Assembly: GCF_018613725.1 (NCBI RefSeq)
Contig: NZ_JAGGPS010000013.1
Coordinates: forward strand, 42,141 to 106,140
Length of the DNA: 64,000 nucleotides
Origin: Hymenobacter sp. ISL-91
Lineage (GTDB): Bacteria > Bacteroidota > Bacteroidia > Cytophagales > Hymenobacteraceae
Direction: 5' to 3'
Notes under the pieces: model-generated
The model's database searches: none
Seen by the model: the letters and a program-made list of their open reading frames with translations, nothing else
Told to the model about the DNA's origin: nothing
Part shown: piece by piece, positions 29,465-38,026 of the stretch
Position numbering within the stretch: the first letter of the stretch is position 1
How the letters are laid out: the number at the start of each line of letters is the position of its first letter
Translations under genes and position numbers: made by a program

Positions 29465-29745
29465 TGTTGCTGCGAATTCCTGCTTTCAGCGGCTAATGGG
29501 CCTGGTTCGGTCTCCTGTTCCGCCTTCAGTTCGGCATAAAGCTCCTCCCAGCTCTGAGATACTACCTCCTCACCCCGCTTAATCCGGGCCAGTTCTTGGC
29601 CGGCTTCCCGCAGGCTTTCCATGAGCCGCAAATCGGCCGCCGTGGGCGCCTTGCTAGGCGACTTTACCTTCACGCGCTTGATGCCTCGCACCAGTTCCAG
29701 CACGCGGGCTACGTCTTTGTCGGGCACTTCCAGTACGATTTCCAT
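29461..29745 (-). CDS. Antitoxin of the RelE-type module
   Basis: A protein of 94 residues directly upstream of and overlapping the toxin gene. The sequence is charged and probably largely helical (LMESLREAGQELARIKRGEEVVSQSWEELYAELKAEQ), with a disordered Gln/Glu/Pro-rich C-terminus that would wrap the toxin. The N-terminal MEIVLEVPDKDVARVLELVRGI may form the dimerisation or DNA-binding part. No named antitoxin family is claimed. Confidence 0.78.
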   Translation of the reverse strand: MEIVLEVPDKDVARVLELVRGIKRVKVKSPSKAPTAADLRLMESLREAGQELARIKRGEEVVSQSWEELYAELKAEQETEPGPLAAESRNSQQQ

Positions 29746-29761
29746 CAGATTGGTTTCTTAG

Positions 29762-29800
29762 CGGTTCGATTACAAGATACGCAACGCCCCGGCCGAACCG
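29762..29800 (-). promoter_or_regulatory. Possible autoregulatory site of the toxin-antitoxin operon
   Basis: CGGTTCG (29762-29768) and CGAACCG (29794-29800) form an inverted repeat around the minus-strand sequence TATCTTG, a weak -7 match, 17-55 bp before the antitoxin start. Such placement suits repression by the complex. Confidence 0.35.
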
Positions 29801-29817
29801 GAAGTGCCCGGCAACGA

Positions 29818-30777
29818 TTACTTGGCCTTGCGGGCCATTACTTTCTCTACGGCGGCCACGATGGCCGTTTCGTTGAGGCCATATTTCTCCATCAGCTGGT
29901 CGGGCGTGCCGGATTCGCCGAACGAGTCGTTCACGGCCACCATTTCCAGCGGCAGGGGCTCCTCGCGGGCCAGCAGCTGGGCGATGGAGTCGCCGAGGCC
30001 GCCGTTCATCTGGTGCTCCTCGGCCGTTACCACGCAGCGCGTTTTGCGGGCCGACTCCAGAATCAGGCGGGCATCGAGGGGCTTGATGGTGTGGATGTTG
30101 ATGATTTCGGCGTTGATGCCCTTGTCGGCCAGCAGCTTGCCAGCCAGGATGGCCTTCCACACCAAATGACCGGTGGCGAAGATGCTCACGTCGGCCCCCT
30201 CATTGAGCACGATGCCCTTACCGATTTCAAACGGCTGGTCGGCGGGGGTGAAGTTGGGCACCACGGGGCGGCCGAAGCGCAGGTACACGGGGCCCTCGTA
30301 GTCGGCAATGGCCAGCGTGGCGGCCTTGGTCTGGTTGTAGTCGCAGGGGTTGATGACGCACATGTGGGGCAGCATTTTCATCAGCCCGATATCCTCCAGA
30401 ATCTGGTGGGTGGCGCCGTCTTCGCCCAGCGTGAGGCCGGCGTGGGAGGCGCAGATTTTCACGTTCTTACCCGAGTAGGCAATGCTCTGCCGAATCTGGT
30501 CGTACACGCGGCCGGTGCTGAAGTTGGCAAACGTGCCGGTAAACGGAATCTTGCCGCCAATGGTGAGGCCGGCCGCCAGGCCCATCATGTTGGCCTCGGC
30601 AATGCCCACCTGGAAAAACCGCTCGGGGAAGTCCTTCACGAAGGCATCCATTTTCAGCGAGCCAATCAGGTCGGCGCACAGGGCCACCACGTTGGGGTTG
30701 GTTTTGCCCAACTCGTGCAGGCCGGCACCAAAGCCGCTACGCGTGTCCTTCGATTCGGAGTAAGGAAAGTCTTTCAT
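29818..30777 (-). CDS. Transketolase, C-terminal subunit
   Basis: A protein of 319 residues comprising the pyrimidine-binding and C-terminal domains of a split transketolase. Seen: FGAGLHELGKTNPNVVALCADLIGS at the start, FPERFFQVGIAEANMMGLAAGLTIGGK (catalytic Glu region for the thiamine ring), and ASHAGLTLGEDGATHQ. It pairs with the N-terminal subunit at 32560-33450 to move two-carbon units in the pentose phosphate pathway. A VWA gene and two palindromic elements separate the subunits. Its last 40 codons are duplicated at 28990-29109. Confidence 0.93.
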   Translation of the reverse strand: MKDFPYSESKDTRSGFGAGLHELGKTNPNVVALCADLIGSLKMDAFVKDFPERFFQVGIAEANMMGLAAGLTIGGKIPFTGTFANFSTGRVYDQIRQSIAYSGKNVKICASHAGLTLGEDGATHQILEDIGLMKMLPHMCVINPCDYNQTKAATLAIADYEGPVYLRFGRPVVPNFTPADQPFEIGKGIVLNEGADVSIFATGHLVWKAILAGKLLADKGINAEIINIHTIKPLDARLILESARKTRCVVTAEEHQMNGGLGDSIAQLLAREEPLPLEMVAVNDSFGESGTPDQLMEKYGLNETAIVAAVEKVMARKAK

Positions 30778-30830
30778 GTTTTAGTACTTAGGGACTTAGG
30801 AATTAGGTCTTAGATTGTCGTTGGTGTAAA

Positions 30831-30953
30831 GAACGTCATGCTGAGCGGAGCGGAGCGGAGTCGAAGCATCTCTACTGCAATGGTAATCCTGACGTTTAGT
30901 TGCCATTACAACGAAGCGGTAGAGATGCTTCGACTGCGCTCAGCATGACGTTC
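30831..30953. repeat. Palindromic repeat element, class D (GAACGTCATGCTGAGC), copy 1
   Basis: Arms 30831-30878 and 30916-30953 pair; the left arm holds extra tandem GGAGC units. It lies between the VWA gene and the transketolase C-terminal gene. A second copy is at 34783-34884. Confidence 0.88.
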
Positions 30954-30980
30954 TTTTTACTGCTGTTTCACTTCTACTAT

Positions 30981-32381
30981 TCATCGCCCGAACAAGCTAA
31001 CCGAGCTGGTCTGGCCCGAGCGGATGGTGAAGTTGCGCACGTCGGTGAAGCGGCTGCCGGTGGCGGTGGCCGTGCGGAACACGAGGCGGTAGGCCCCCGG
31101 CTGCAGCGGCAGGTTGATTTTGCTGCTGCCGCCGGCGGGCAAATCGTACACCCAGGTTTGCTCCCCGTCGGGGCCGAGCTGGTAGATGCTGCCGTAGCCC
31201 TTGTAGTCGGAGATGCTGTTGAGGATACCGGGCGCATCGTAGGTAACGGCCGTTTCCTGGCCCTGCCTGATGCTGATGCGGCGCAGCTGCCGGGGCAGGG
31301 TCAGCAGCTCCACTTCGTAGTCGCCGGCCAGTAGTTTTTGGCGGTTGCCGAAGGGTAGGGCCAGCACCGTTTCGGGGTTGCCGCGGGCCCGCACTACGGC
31401 CTGCACCCGGCCGTAGGGGTTGGGCGAGAGGTTGGGGTTTTGCAGCCGCAAGGTGCCCTGGGGCGTGGCGTAGGTGAGCACGTTGGCGCGGCCCGGCTTG
31501 ATGGCCAGGTTGGTCGCCCGCACCGGCGGCACCGTGTTGATGGTTAAATCGTAGCTCTGGAGCGCATCAATGTCGAGGGCGTCGGGCTGACCCTGGGCGT
31601 TGCGGTAGTGCACGTAGTTGTACTCGGGCTGGCCCGTTACGTTGTTGGTAAACGTCAGGTTCACGTCCGACTCTACCGGGCGGCCCCGCTCATCGGTCAG
31701 GTTTACGGACACCGTGGTTTTGGCCAGCGTCTGGGCCACTACGTCGTTGAGGATGGTGCGGAAGGTGCGCACATCGGCGGCGTTGTAGTAGGTACCCAGG
31801 CACTCCAGCTGCTTACCAAATTCGCGCTCGGCCCCGATGCCAATCACGAAGGGCTTCAGAAACACGCGCTTGCGCTGCAGAGCCAGCGAAGTCGCACACG
31901 GGTCGCCCTTGCACGATTCGAGGCCGTCGGTAATCAGAATCAGCACGTTACGGCTCTGCTTATCGGCAGGAAAATCATTGGCCGACTGCAGCAGCGAGTA
32001 CGTGATGGGCGTGTTGCCGCGGGGCTGAATGGTTTTGAGCCGGGTTTTGATGGCGGCGGCGTTTTTGGGCGCAAACGGCACTTCGAGCCGCGAATCCTCG
32101 CAGTTGTTCTCCTTGTTGTCGTGCTGGTGGCCATAGGCGCGCAAGGCCAGCTCCAGATTGGGGTAGGTATTGAGCGAGTCCACCATTTTCGAGAGCAGCC
32201 GCTTGGCCACGTCCCAGCGCTGCGCACCCTCCCAAGGGGCCCGCATCGAGCCCGAAGCATCGAGCAGAAACAGGATGCGGGTGGTGCGGGGCGGCGAGGC
32301 TGGGCCGGCGTTCTGGGCACGGGCGTTGCCGGGCAGCAGCACTGCCAGCAATACTCCCAGAAACGCCAGCCACTGCCGCAT
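30981..32381 (-). CDS. Secreted von Willebrand factor A domain protein
   Basis: A protein of 466 residues with a signal peptide (WLAFLGVLLAVLLPGNARAQ). A VWA domain at about 33-210 has a complete MIDAS: DASGS (LFLLDASGSM), the threonine in NTPITYSL and the aspartate in LITDGLESC. The C-terminal half is beta-rich with several carboxypeptidase-regulatory-like segments. It probably sits in the periplasm or at the surface and binds a protein partner through the metal site. It lies between the two transketolase subunit genes, on the same strand, flanked by palindromic repeats; no functional link is evident. Confidence 0.85.
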   Translation of the reverse strand: MRQWLAFLGVLLAVLLPGNARAQNAGPASPPRTTRILFLLDASGSMRAPWEGAQRWDVAKRLLSKMVDSLNTYPNLELALRAYGHQHDNKENNCEDSRLEVPFAPKNAAAIKTRLKTIQPRGNTPITYSLLQSANDFPADKQSRNVLILITDGLESCKGDPCATSLALQRKRVFLKPFVIGIGAEREFGKQLECLGTYYNAADVRTFRTILNDVVAQTLAKTTVSVNLTDERGRPVESDVNLTFTNNVTGQPEYNYVHYRNAQGQPDALDIDALQSYDLTINTVPPVRATNLAIKPGRANVLTYATPQGTLRLQNPNLSPNPYGRVQAVVRARGNPETVLALPFGNRQKLLAGDYEVELLTLPRQLRRISIRQGQETAVTYDAPGILNSISDYKGYGSIYQLGPDGEQTWVYDLPAGGSSKINLPLQPGAYRLVFRTATATGSRFTDVRNFTIRSGQTSSVSLFGR

Positions 32382-32421
32382 GTGTTGGATGAGTTATGAT
32401 TGACGTGAAGCAGGTTACAGC

Positions 32422-32545
32422 ACGACGTAGGGGCGGGGCTTGTCCCCGCCCACCGTATGCATCGTTTCCACGATTCCGCTCAACGCTAGTCGTTCAACGC
32501 TAATCGTTTAACGGCGGACGGGGACAAGCCCCGCCCCTACGTCGT
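32422..32545. repeat. Palindromic repeat element, class C, copy 2
   Basis: Arms 32422-32456 and 32511-32545 match in 33 of 35 positions. The loop contains tandem CAACGCTARTCGTT units. It lies after the transketolase N-terminal gene. Confidence 0.9.
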
Positions 32546-32559
32546 TTTAGGTAACCGTA

Positions 32560-33450
32560 CTAGTAATCCGAGGCCTTTTCTACCTCCAGCTGCAACAGGG
32601 CTTTGGCCAGCTGCTCGTCGTTGGGCGCTACGCCGTGCCACTTGTGCGAACCCATCATGAAGTCGACGCCGAAGCCCATCTGCGTATCCATGAGCACCAT
32701 GACGGGTACGCCCTGGCCGAGTAGGCTCTGGGCTTCCTCAATGGCGGGCAGCAGCGTCTCGAACTGGTTGCCATCGGCTTCGAGCACGCGCCAGCCGAAT
32801 GATTCGAACTTGGCGCGCAGGTCGCCGAGGCCACCGATTTTCTCGGTGGGGCCGTCAATCTGCTGGCCGTTGCGGTCAACAAAGGCAATCAGGTTGTCCA
32901 CTTTGTGGTGGGGGGCGTAGAGGGCGGCTTCCCAAATCTGGCCTTCCTGCAGCTCGCCGTCGCCCATGAGCACGAACACCGTGCGGTCGTCGCCGTTGAG
33001 CTTTTTGGCCTGGGCCGCGCCCGTGGCCACGCTCAGGCCCTGGCCCAGCGAGCCGGAAGCAATGCGGATGCCGGGCAGGTGCTCGTGGGTGGCGGGGTGG
33101 CCCTGCAACCGCGAATTGAGCTTGCGGAACGTAGCCAGCTCGCTCACCGGGAAGTAGCCCGAACGAGCCAGCACCGAATAAAACACCGGCGAAATGTGGC
33201 CGTTGGAAAGGAAGAACAAATCCTGGTTGATGCCATCCATATCAAACGGCTCGGGCGTGTGCTTCATCACCTTGAAATACAGCGACACCAGCAGCTCGGT
33301 GCAGCCCAGCGAGCCGCCGGGATGGCCCGAGTTCACGGCGTGCACCATGCGCACAATGTCGCGCCGCACCTGGGTGGCAATCTGCTGCAATTCGGCTACC
33401 GACTTGGTGGCGTCGGGGGCGTGGGTTTCGGAAGTGGTCGGCTGGGCCAT
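32560..33450 (-). CDS. Transketolase, N-terminal subunit
   Basis: A protein of about 296 residues, the thiamine-diphosphate binding half of a split transketolase. Seen: VNSGHPGGSLGCTELLVSLYF, GSLGQGLSVATGAAQAKKL, and the ThDP motif GDGELQEGQIWEAALYAPHHKVDNLIAFVDRN. The ATG at 33450 is preferred; the 27 codons upstream are not conserved-looking. It forms the enzyme with the subunit at 29818-30777 and works in the non-oxidative pentose phosphate pathway. Confidence 0.94.
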   Translation of the reverse strand: MAQPTTSETHAPDATKSVAELQQIATQVRRDIVRMVHAVNSGHPGGSLGCTELLVSLYFKVMKHTPEPFDMDGINQDLFFLSNGHISPVFYSVLARSGYFPVSELATFRKLNSRLQGHPATHEHLPGIRIASGSLGQGLSVATGAAQAKKLNGDDRTVFVLMGDGELQEGQIWEAALYAPHHKVDNLIAFVDRNGQQIDGPTEKIGGLGDLRAKFESFGWRVLEADGNQFETLLPAIEEAQSLLGQGVPVMVLMDTQMGFGVDFMMGSHKWHGVAPNDEQLAKALLQLEVEKASDY

Positions 33451-33551
33451 GCGGGGTTGGAAGGGTTGATAGGTAAGCAAAGGTACGCCTCCCGGGCAGC
33501 CAGCGGGCCGCAGATCGGAGCGGCGCCGCAAAAGGGAGGCAAAAGGGATGT

Positions 33552-33579
33552 AAAAAAGCCCCGCCGAAGTGGCAGGGCT
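33552..33579 (-). terminator. Terminator of bcp
   Basis: Minus strand: AGCCCTGCC and GGCGGGGCT form a stem (one mismatch) with a loop of about five nt, followed by six T residues, 11 bp after the bcp stop codon. Confidence 0.8.
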
Positions 33580-33589
33580 CCTGTGGAAG

Positions 33590-34039
33590 CTATAGCAGCT
33601 GGGCCGCGTGGTTCTTGGTGTCGACTTTAGTGATGACCCGCTCTACTTTTCCTTCTTCATCAATCAGGAACGTGTAGCGCATGGTGCCCATGTACTTGCG
33701 GCCGTACATCGACTTCTCCTGCCACACGCCGTAGTCCTGCACCATCTTTTTGTCTTCATCCACGAGCAGTGGGAAAGGCAACTCGTGCTTCTCGATGAAT
33801 TTCTGGTGCGACTTGGCTGAGTCGATACTTACGCCGAGCACCTGCACACCGGCCGCCAGCAGCTGCTGGTAGTTGTCGCGCAGGTTGCAGGCCTGGGTGG
33901 TGCAGCCGCTGGTGTCGTCTTTGGGGTAGAAGTACAGGGCCACTTTGCGGCCCCGGTAATCGGCCAGGCGGTGCGTGGTGCCGTTCTGGTCGGGCGCTTC
34001 GAAGGCCGGAGCCGTTTCGCCTGCTTGAGGTACTGCCAT
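33590..34039 (-). CDS. bcp: Peroxiredoxin, Bcp/PrxQ type
   Basis: A thiol peroxidase of about 149 residues. FYPKDDTSGCTTQACNLRD holds the peroxidatic cysteine (GCT) and a resolving cysteine five residues later, the 1-Cys/atypical 2-Cys Bcp arrangement. It then continues VLGVSIDSAKSHQKFIEKHELPFPLLVDEDKK. It reduces hydrogen peroxide and organic hydroperoxides in the cytoplasm. The ATG at 34039 is chosen from the family start (GETAPAF). The lipocalin gene lies upstream on the same strand. Confidence 0.93.
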   Translation of the reverse strand: MAVPQAGETAPAFEAPDQNGTTHRLADYRGRKVALYFYPKDDTSGCTTQACNLRDNYQQLLAAGVQVLGVSIDSAKSHQKFIEKHELPFPLLVDEDKKMVQDYGVWQEKSMYGRKYMGTMRYTFLIDEEGKVERVITKVDTKNHAAQLL

Positions 34040-34103
34040 GCCGCGAAGATAGAAGGTTGACGGGAGATAGGGAAATGGAAAACGGCCGGAGTGCGCCGGG
34101 GGC

Positions 34104-34682
34104 CTACGGCTTGCTGGCAACCGGCTGCGCCGGGAACAGCATGTTCTCGACCGGAAAGCCCAACTCCCGGCCCTTGGCCAGCAGCTGCTCGCGGGTGGCC
34201 AGCGGCAGGTGCGGCATGCGGCTAAGAATCCAGAGCGTTTCGCGGTCGGGTGAGCCTACCAGCGCATGTTGGTAGCCGATTTCATCGAGGGCCAGAATCC
34301 AGTAGTCGCCGGTAAAGGGCCAGAAGAACTGCACTTTGAGCTTGGCGTTGGTGCCATCGGTGGGCCAGGCGGTAGCGGTAGCCGTGGTGGCCGGCCCGCC
34401 AATGCTACCCTGGTGGCAGGTGTTGCGCACGCCCACTTTGCCATCGGGGCGTACGGTGTACTCGGCCGTTACGTGCTGGCAGCCCTTCTCGAAGCGCACG
34501 GGCAGCCGGGCAATTTCATACCACAAGCCGGCGTACCGCTGCAGGTTTACGTGGGCTACGGTAGGCAGATGTGGGTAGGCCTTCCGGCGCGAGTAGGCGT
34601 AGGCAGCTGCGCCAGTAGTTACCAAGGCTGCGGCGGCTCCCAGTAGTACCGGCCGGCGGCGTTTAAGCAGATTGTTCGGCAT
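34104..34682 (-). CDS. Lipocalin-family protein (Blc-like)
   Basis: A protein of 192 residues. An N-terminal hydrophobic segment (PVLLGAAAALVTTGAAAYAYS) anchors or exports it. The lipocalin fold is recognised by NLQRYAGLWYEIARLPVRFEKGC (the GxW motif), VTAEYTVRPDGKVGVRNTC, and YWILALDEIGYQHALVGSPDRETLWILSR. Bacterial Blc-type lipocalins bind lysophospholipids or fatty acids at the outer membrane. No lipobox is seen here, so anchoring differs from E. coli Blc. Confidence 0.87.
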   Translation of the reverse strand: MPNNLLKRRRPVLLGAAAALVTTGAAAYAYSRRKAYPHLPTVAHVNLQRYAGLWYEIARLPVRFEKGCQHVTAEYTVRPDGKVGVRNTCHQGSIGGPATTATATAWPTDGTNAKLKVQFFWPFTGDYWILALDEIGYQHALVGSPDRETLWILSRMPHLPLATREQLLAKGRELGFPVENMLFPAQPVASKP

Positions 34683-34782
34683 CAGAATTCAGTAGTCAAG
34701 TGAATCTGGGTCTACGCAGACCAAGCGCGCAAGGTGTATTGTGGAGCTCTGAAGCTGCTTGGAAAGTTGGCAAACGGTATCA

Positions 34783-34884
34783 GAACGTCATGCTGAGCTT
34801 GCCGAAGCATCTCTACCGCAGTAGTAATCAGTACTGAATGCAACGAAGCGGTAGAGATGCTTCGACAGGCTCAGCATGACGTTC
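34783..34884. repeat. Palindromic repeat element, class D, copy 2
   Basis: Arms 34783-34819 and 34848-34884 pair in 35 of 37 positions around a 28-nt loop. It lies between the lipocalin start and the end of the M23 peptidase gene. Confidence 0.92.
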
Positions 34885-34919
34885 ATTTTAACTTTCCAAT
34901 TAGCTTCTCTAATTTCTCG

Positions 34920-36956
34920 TTACAGCACCACGTTGATAACCTTTTCGTTGCCGGCCTGGTCGGTGAGGCGCAGGGTGGCGGGGCCGCGCAGGGGCGGGCC
35001 CAGCGTATCGGTGCGCTCGGTGAACAGGGTGGCGTTTTTGTGCTCGTAGCGCAGCATCCGGAACTGCCCGTTCACTTCCAGCTTATAGCTGGCCAACCCC
35101 GAGAGGTCGTCGCCCACCTTAAACACCACCCCGGCCGCGCCCTTGCTCAGCAGCCGGCCCGAGGGCGGCACCGTGTCGGTGAGGATGCGGAACTGCCCGA
35201 AGGCGCGGATAGAAGCCGTGATGCTGCTGCCGTCCTCACTCCACTTGCCGCCCACGTAGCCCTTGCCGCCTTTGGCCGAGATGCTGTAAATAGCCGAGCG
35301 GCGCAGGTCGGTGGGGGGCGTATCGGGCCGTAGTGTGAGGGCCAGGTTTTCGTAGAGCGGCGTGCGCGGCAGATGCACCGTCCAGAGGCCCTGCTGGTAG
35401 CTGGTTTGCAGGTAGAGCGTGTCGAAGATGGTTTTCGGCTTGAACTCCAGACCCATGTGGGCCGTAGCAAAGCTAAACTCGCGGCCCGCCGGAATCAGCG
35501 CCTCGCGGGTAAAGCGCTGGGTGATGCCACCGAAGCGAATGGAATCGGGCCGGCCGGCGCGCAGGTCGTACAGGTACACGTTCTGGCTTTGGTCGGTGTA
35601 GCTGGGGCGCAACTCAAGGCGGCGGCTGCCGCGCAGCAGCGTGAGGGGGCCGGCCACAGCGGCCGTGTCGGGGTCCTGGGCCGTTACCACCAGCAGGTTA
35701 CGGCTCACATCGTAGCGCAGGGCTGGCTTTTTTACGGCCGCCGAGCGGGTTTTGAAGTAGCCCGCCTCCTCGCCCCGCAGCACCAGCCGCAGCGGCGTGG
35801 TGTTGCCATACGAGTCGGCCAGCCGGATTTCCACGGCGTATACCTTGCCCGGCTCGATGTTCAGGCGGCCTTTGTCGGGGCCGGTAGTGTACATGCCCAG
35901 GTCGTTGCCGTCGTCGATGAACAGCTTCTCGAACTGCCGGCCCTGGGTGGCGCGCCACTCGTAATCAACATGCCGGTTTATCTGGCGCGAGCCATCCGGA
36001 AATGGCACGTTGTCAATGGTATGCTGGTATACCTGCTTGCCATTCACCAGCACTGTGGCCTGCTGAATGCCGTTCTTGTTCCAGACTTTATCAAACCTGT
36101 CGAAGCCCTGCACCAGCAGGCCCACCGAGCCGCTGGCCGCAATGGTATCGGGCCAGGCGTAGCTGCCGTCGGCGAGCGGCGCCTTGGGCACGAATACGCG
36201 CTTCCCGAAACGGCCTTCTACCCGCGCCGCAATGCCCAGCGCCTCCACCGCAAACGCCTGCACTACCGGCGCTACATGGTCCTGGATTTCGGCAAACCCG
36301 CCCCACTGCAGCGGGTTCAGCTGGCTGCCGGCGGCCGTGCGCACCTCCCAGTGCACGTGTGGCCCCGCCGAGCCGCCGGTGTTGCCGCTCAGGGCCACCA
36401 CCTCGCCACGCTTTACCACAAACTGGCCGGGCTCAAAAAACAGCTCCAGGTCGTAGGTCTGCTTGGCGTATTGCTGGCGGCGCAGCTCCTCGGCCACGGG
36501 CCCCTTAAAGCTGTTCAGGTGGCCGTACACCGTCGTCAGGCCGTTGGGATGGGTGATGTAGAGCACGTTGCCATAGCCGTAGCTGCTCTGCTTAAGCCGC
36601 GACACGTAGCCATCGGCCGAGGCATGCACCGGCAAATCCACCCGGCCATCGGTCTTGATGTCGAGGCCGCCGTGGAAGTGGTTGGGCCGCAGCTCGCCCA
36701 TGCTGCCCGACAGGAAGTTTTCCTGGTTGGGCTTGATAGGGAACAGGAAGTAGCCCTTGGCCACGGCCGGAATTCCGGCGCGCGGGGCCGGGCTGGCTGC
36801 GCCGGCTGCCTCGTTGGGGGCGGGCTGCTCCAGGGTTGGGCTGGCCGGCTGCGGGCTCTGGCAGGCCGAGGGCTGCACGCCCATCAGCAGTAAAAATGGC
36901 AGCGCGAAGCTGAAATGGGCTTTTAGCGGGAAGCTACTAGCTGTGAGCTTTTTCAA
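34920..36956 (-). CDS. M23-family peptidase, probable lipoprotein
   Basis: About 678 residues from a TTG at 36956 that gives MKKLTASSFPLKAHFSFALPFLLLMGVQPSAC, a lipoprotein-like signal. The longer open frame upstream runs through a palindromic repeat and is not credible as protein. The LytM/M23 domain has FHGGLDIKT (HxxxD) and GPHVHWEVR (HxH) at about residues 95-230. The remaining 450 residues are beta-rich without recognised domains. It should act on peptidoglycan cross-links in the periplasm. Confidence 0.85.
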   Translation of the reverse strand: MKKLTASSFPLKAHFSFALPFLLLMGVQPSACQSPQPASPTLEQPAPNEAAGAASPAPRAGIPAVAKGYFLFPIKPNQENFLSGSMGELRPNHFHGGLDIKTDGRVDLPVHASADGYVSRLKQSSYGYGNVLYITHPNGLTTVYGHLNSFKGPVAEELRRQQYAKQTYDLELFFEPGQFVVKRGEVVALSGNTGGSAGPHVHWEVRTAAGSQLNPLQWGGFAEIQDHVAPVVQAFAVEALGIAARVEGRFGKRVFVPKAPLADGSYAWPDTIAASGSVGLLVQGFDRFDKVWNKNGIQQATVLVNGKQVYQHTIDNVPFPDGSRQINRHVDYEWRATQGRQFEKLFIDDGNDLGMYTTGPDKGRLNIEPGKVYAVEIRLADSYGNTTPLRLVLRGEEAGYFKTRSAAVKKPALRYDVSRNLLVVTAQDPDTAAVAGPLTLLRGSRRLELRPSYTDQSQNVYLYDLRAGRPDSIRFGGITQRFTREALIPAGREFSFATAHMGLEFKPKTIFDTLYLQTSYQQGLWTVHLPRTPLYENLALTLRPDTPPTDLRRSAIYSISAKGGKGYVGGKWSEDGSSITASIRAFGQFRILTDTVPPSGRLLSKGAAGVVFKVGDDLSGLASYKLEVNGQFRMLRYEHKNATLFTERTDTLGPPLRGPATLRLTDQAGNEKVINVVL

Positions 36957-36996
36957 AACAGAACGTACTTGACAACGGAAGGGTAGGAGTTGCGCC

Positions 36997-37119
36997 GAAC
37001 GCTGTAGGGGCGGGGCTTGTCCCCGCCCGCCGTTGAACAGTGCTATTAAGCAGTAGATACATCCTGGCAACGCATCGTTTCAGCGGCGGGCGGGGACAAG
37101 CCCCGCCCCTACAGCGTTC
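36997..37119. repeat. Palindromic repeat element, class C, copy 3 (36-bp perfect arms)
   Basis: Arms 36997-37032 and 37084-37119 are exact reverse complements, with a 51-nt loop. It lies between the FAH-family gene end and the M23 gene start. The perfect arms suggest recent origin or repair. Confidence 0.93.
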
Positions 37120-37130
37120 AAATTAGCGGC

Positions 37131-37745
37131 TTACTTAACGGCCAGATCCAACATTTTCTCCTCACCGATGAAGCCCGTCAGCTGGTCGCCGATGTGCACC
37201 GGGCCCACGCCGCTGGGCGTGCCGGTGAAAATCAGGTCGCCCATTTTCAGGGTGATGAAGCGCGAGATGTAGCTGATGATTTTGCTGAAGTCGTGCAGCA
37301 TGAGGCCCGAGTTGCCCTGCTGGCGCACCTGCCCGTTCACTTCGAGCCGGAAGTCGATATTGCCCAGGTCGGCGAAGTCGGTTACCGGCTTAAACGTCTG
37401 CGAGATGGGGGCCGAGCCGTCGAAGCCCTTGGCCAGTTCCCAGGGCAGGCCTTTGCTCTTGAGCTGGCTCTGCAGGTCGCGGGCCGTGAAGTCGATACCC
37501 AGCCCGATGGCGTCGAAGTAAGTGGGGGCGAACTGCTCCTCGATGTTCTTGCCGTTTTTGCACACGCGCAGCACCAGCTCAATTTCGTGGTGAATATCCT
37601 GCGAGAAATCGGGCATGAAAAACGGCTGGTTGCGCTGCAGCAGGGCCGTATCGGGCTTGGCAAAGATGACGGGGGCCGAAGGCGTTTCGTTCTGGAGTTC
37701 AGCAATATGCTCCGCGTAGTTGCGGCCAATACACAGGATTTTCAT
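37131..37745 (-). CDS. Fumarylacetoacetate hydrolase-family protein
   Basis: A protein of 204 residues matching the small FAH fold: MKILCIGRNYAEHIAEL, PDFSQDIHHEIELVLRVCKNGKNI (metal-binding Glu pair), FTARDLQSQLKSKGLPWELAKGFDGSAPI, and GDLIFTGTPSGVGPVHIGD. Family members are Mg-dependent hydrolases, decarboxylases or isomerases acting on acylpyruvates and oxaloacetate. The specific substrate is not determined by the neighbours. Confidence 0.9.
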   Translation of the reverse strand: MKILCIGRNYAEHIAELQNETPSAPVIFAKPDTALLQRNQPFFMPDFSQDIHHEIELVLRVCKNGKNIEEQFAPTYFDAIGLGIDFTARDLQSQLKSKGLPWELAKGFDGSAPISQTFKPVTDFADLGNIDFRLEVNGQVRQQGNSGLMLHDFSKIISYISRFITLKMGDLIFTGTPSGVGPVHIGDQLTGFIGEEKMLDLAVK

Positions 37746-38026
37746 AGGGAAGGGCTTGGAGGGTGCGAGGCGTGGGGCCGGCAGCGCGTTCGGACAAAAC
37801 CAGCTTTCATCCGCTCACCTGCCAGGCCCGGGCCCCATCAGTCTCAAAAGTAACGGTAATTAGTGGGGCTCTGGTACCAAAACGAGGAGGTTTTTAGTCG
37901 CGCGGGGTCAAATGCAAACATTTTGCCGGGTTGCTGACGTATAGCTCCTCAGCAACGGCCGCGGCGGGCCCGGGCTTCCGGGCCGGCGCAGGCGGCCGGA
38001 TTCTTCCCTCTCAACTCCCTTGGTAT

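Noticed and set aside
32457..32510. Tandem CGTTYAACG-like units in a palindrome loop as a regulator site
   Set aside because: They sit inside the loop of a repeat element and vary between copies; no promoter is near.
36957..37070. Upstream extension of the M23 peptidase frame
   Set aside because: It translates part of a class C palindromic element; the TTG at 36956 gives a proper lipoprotein signal.
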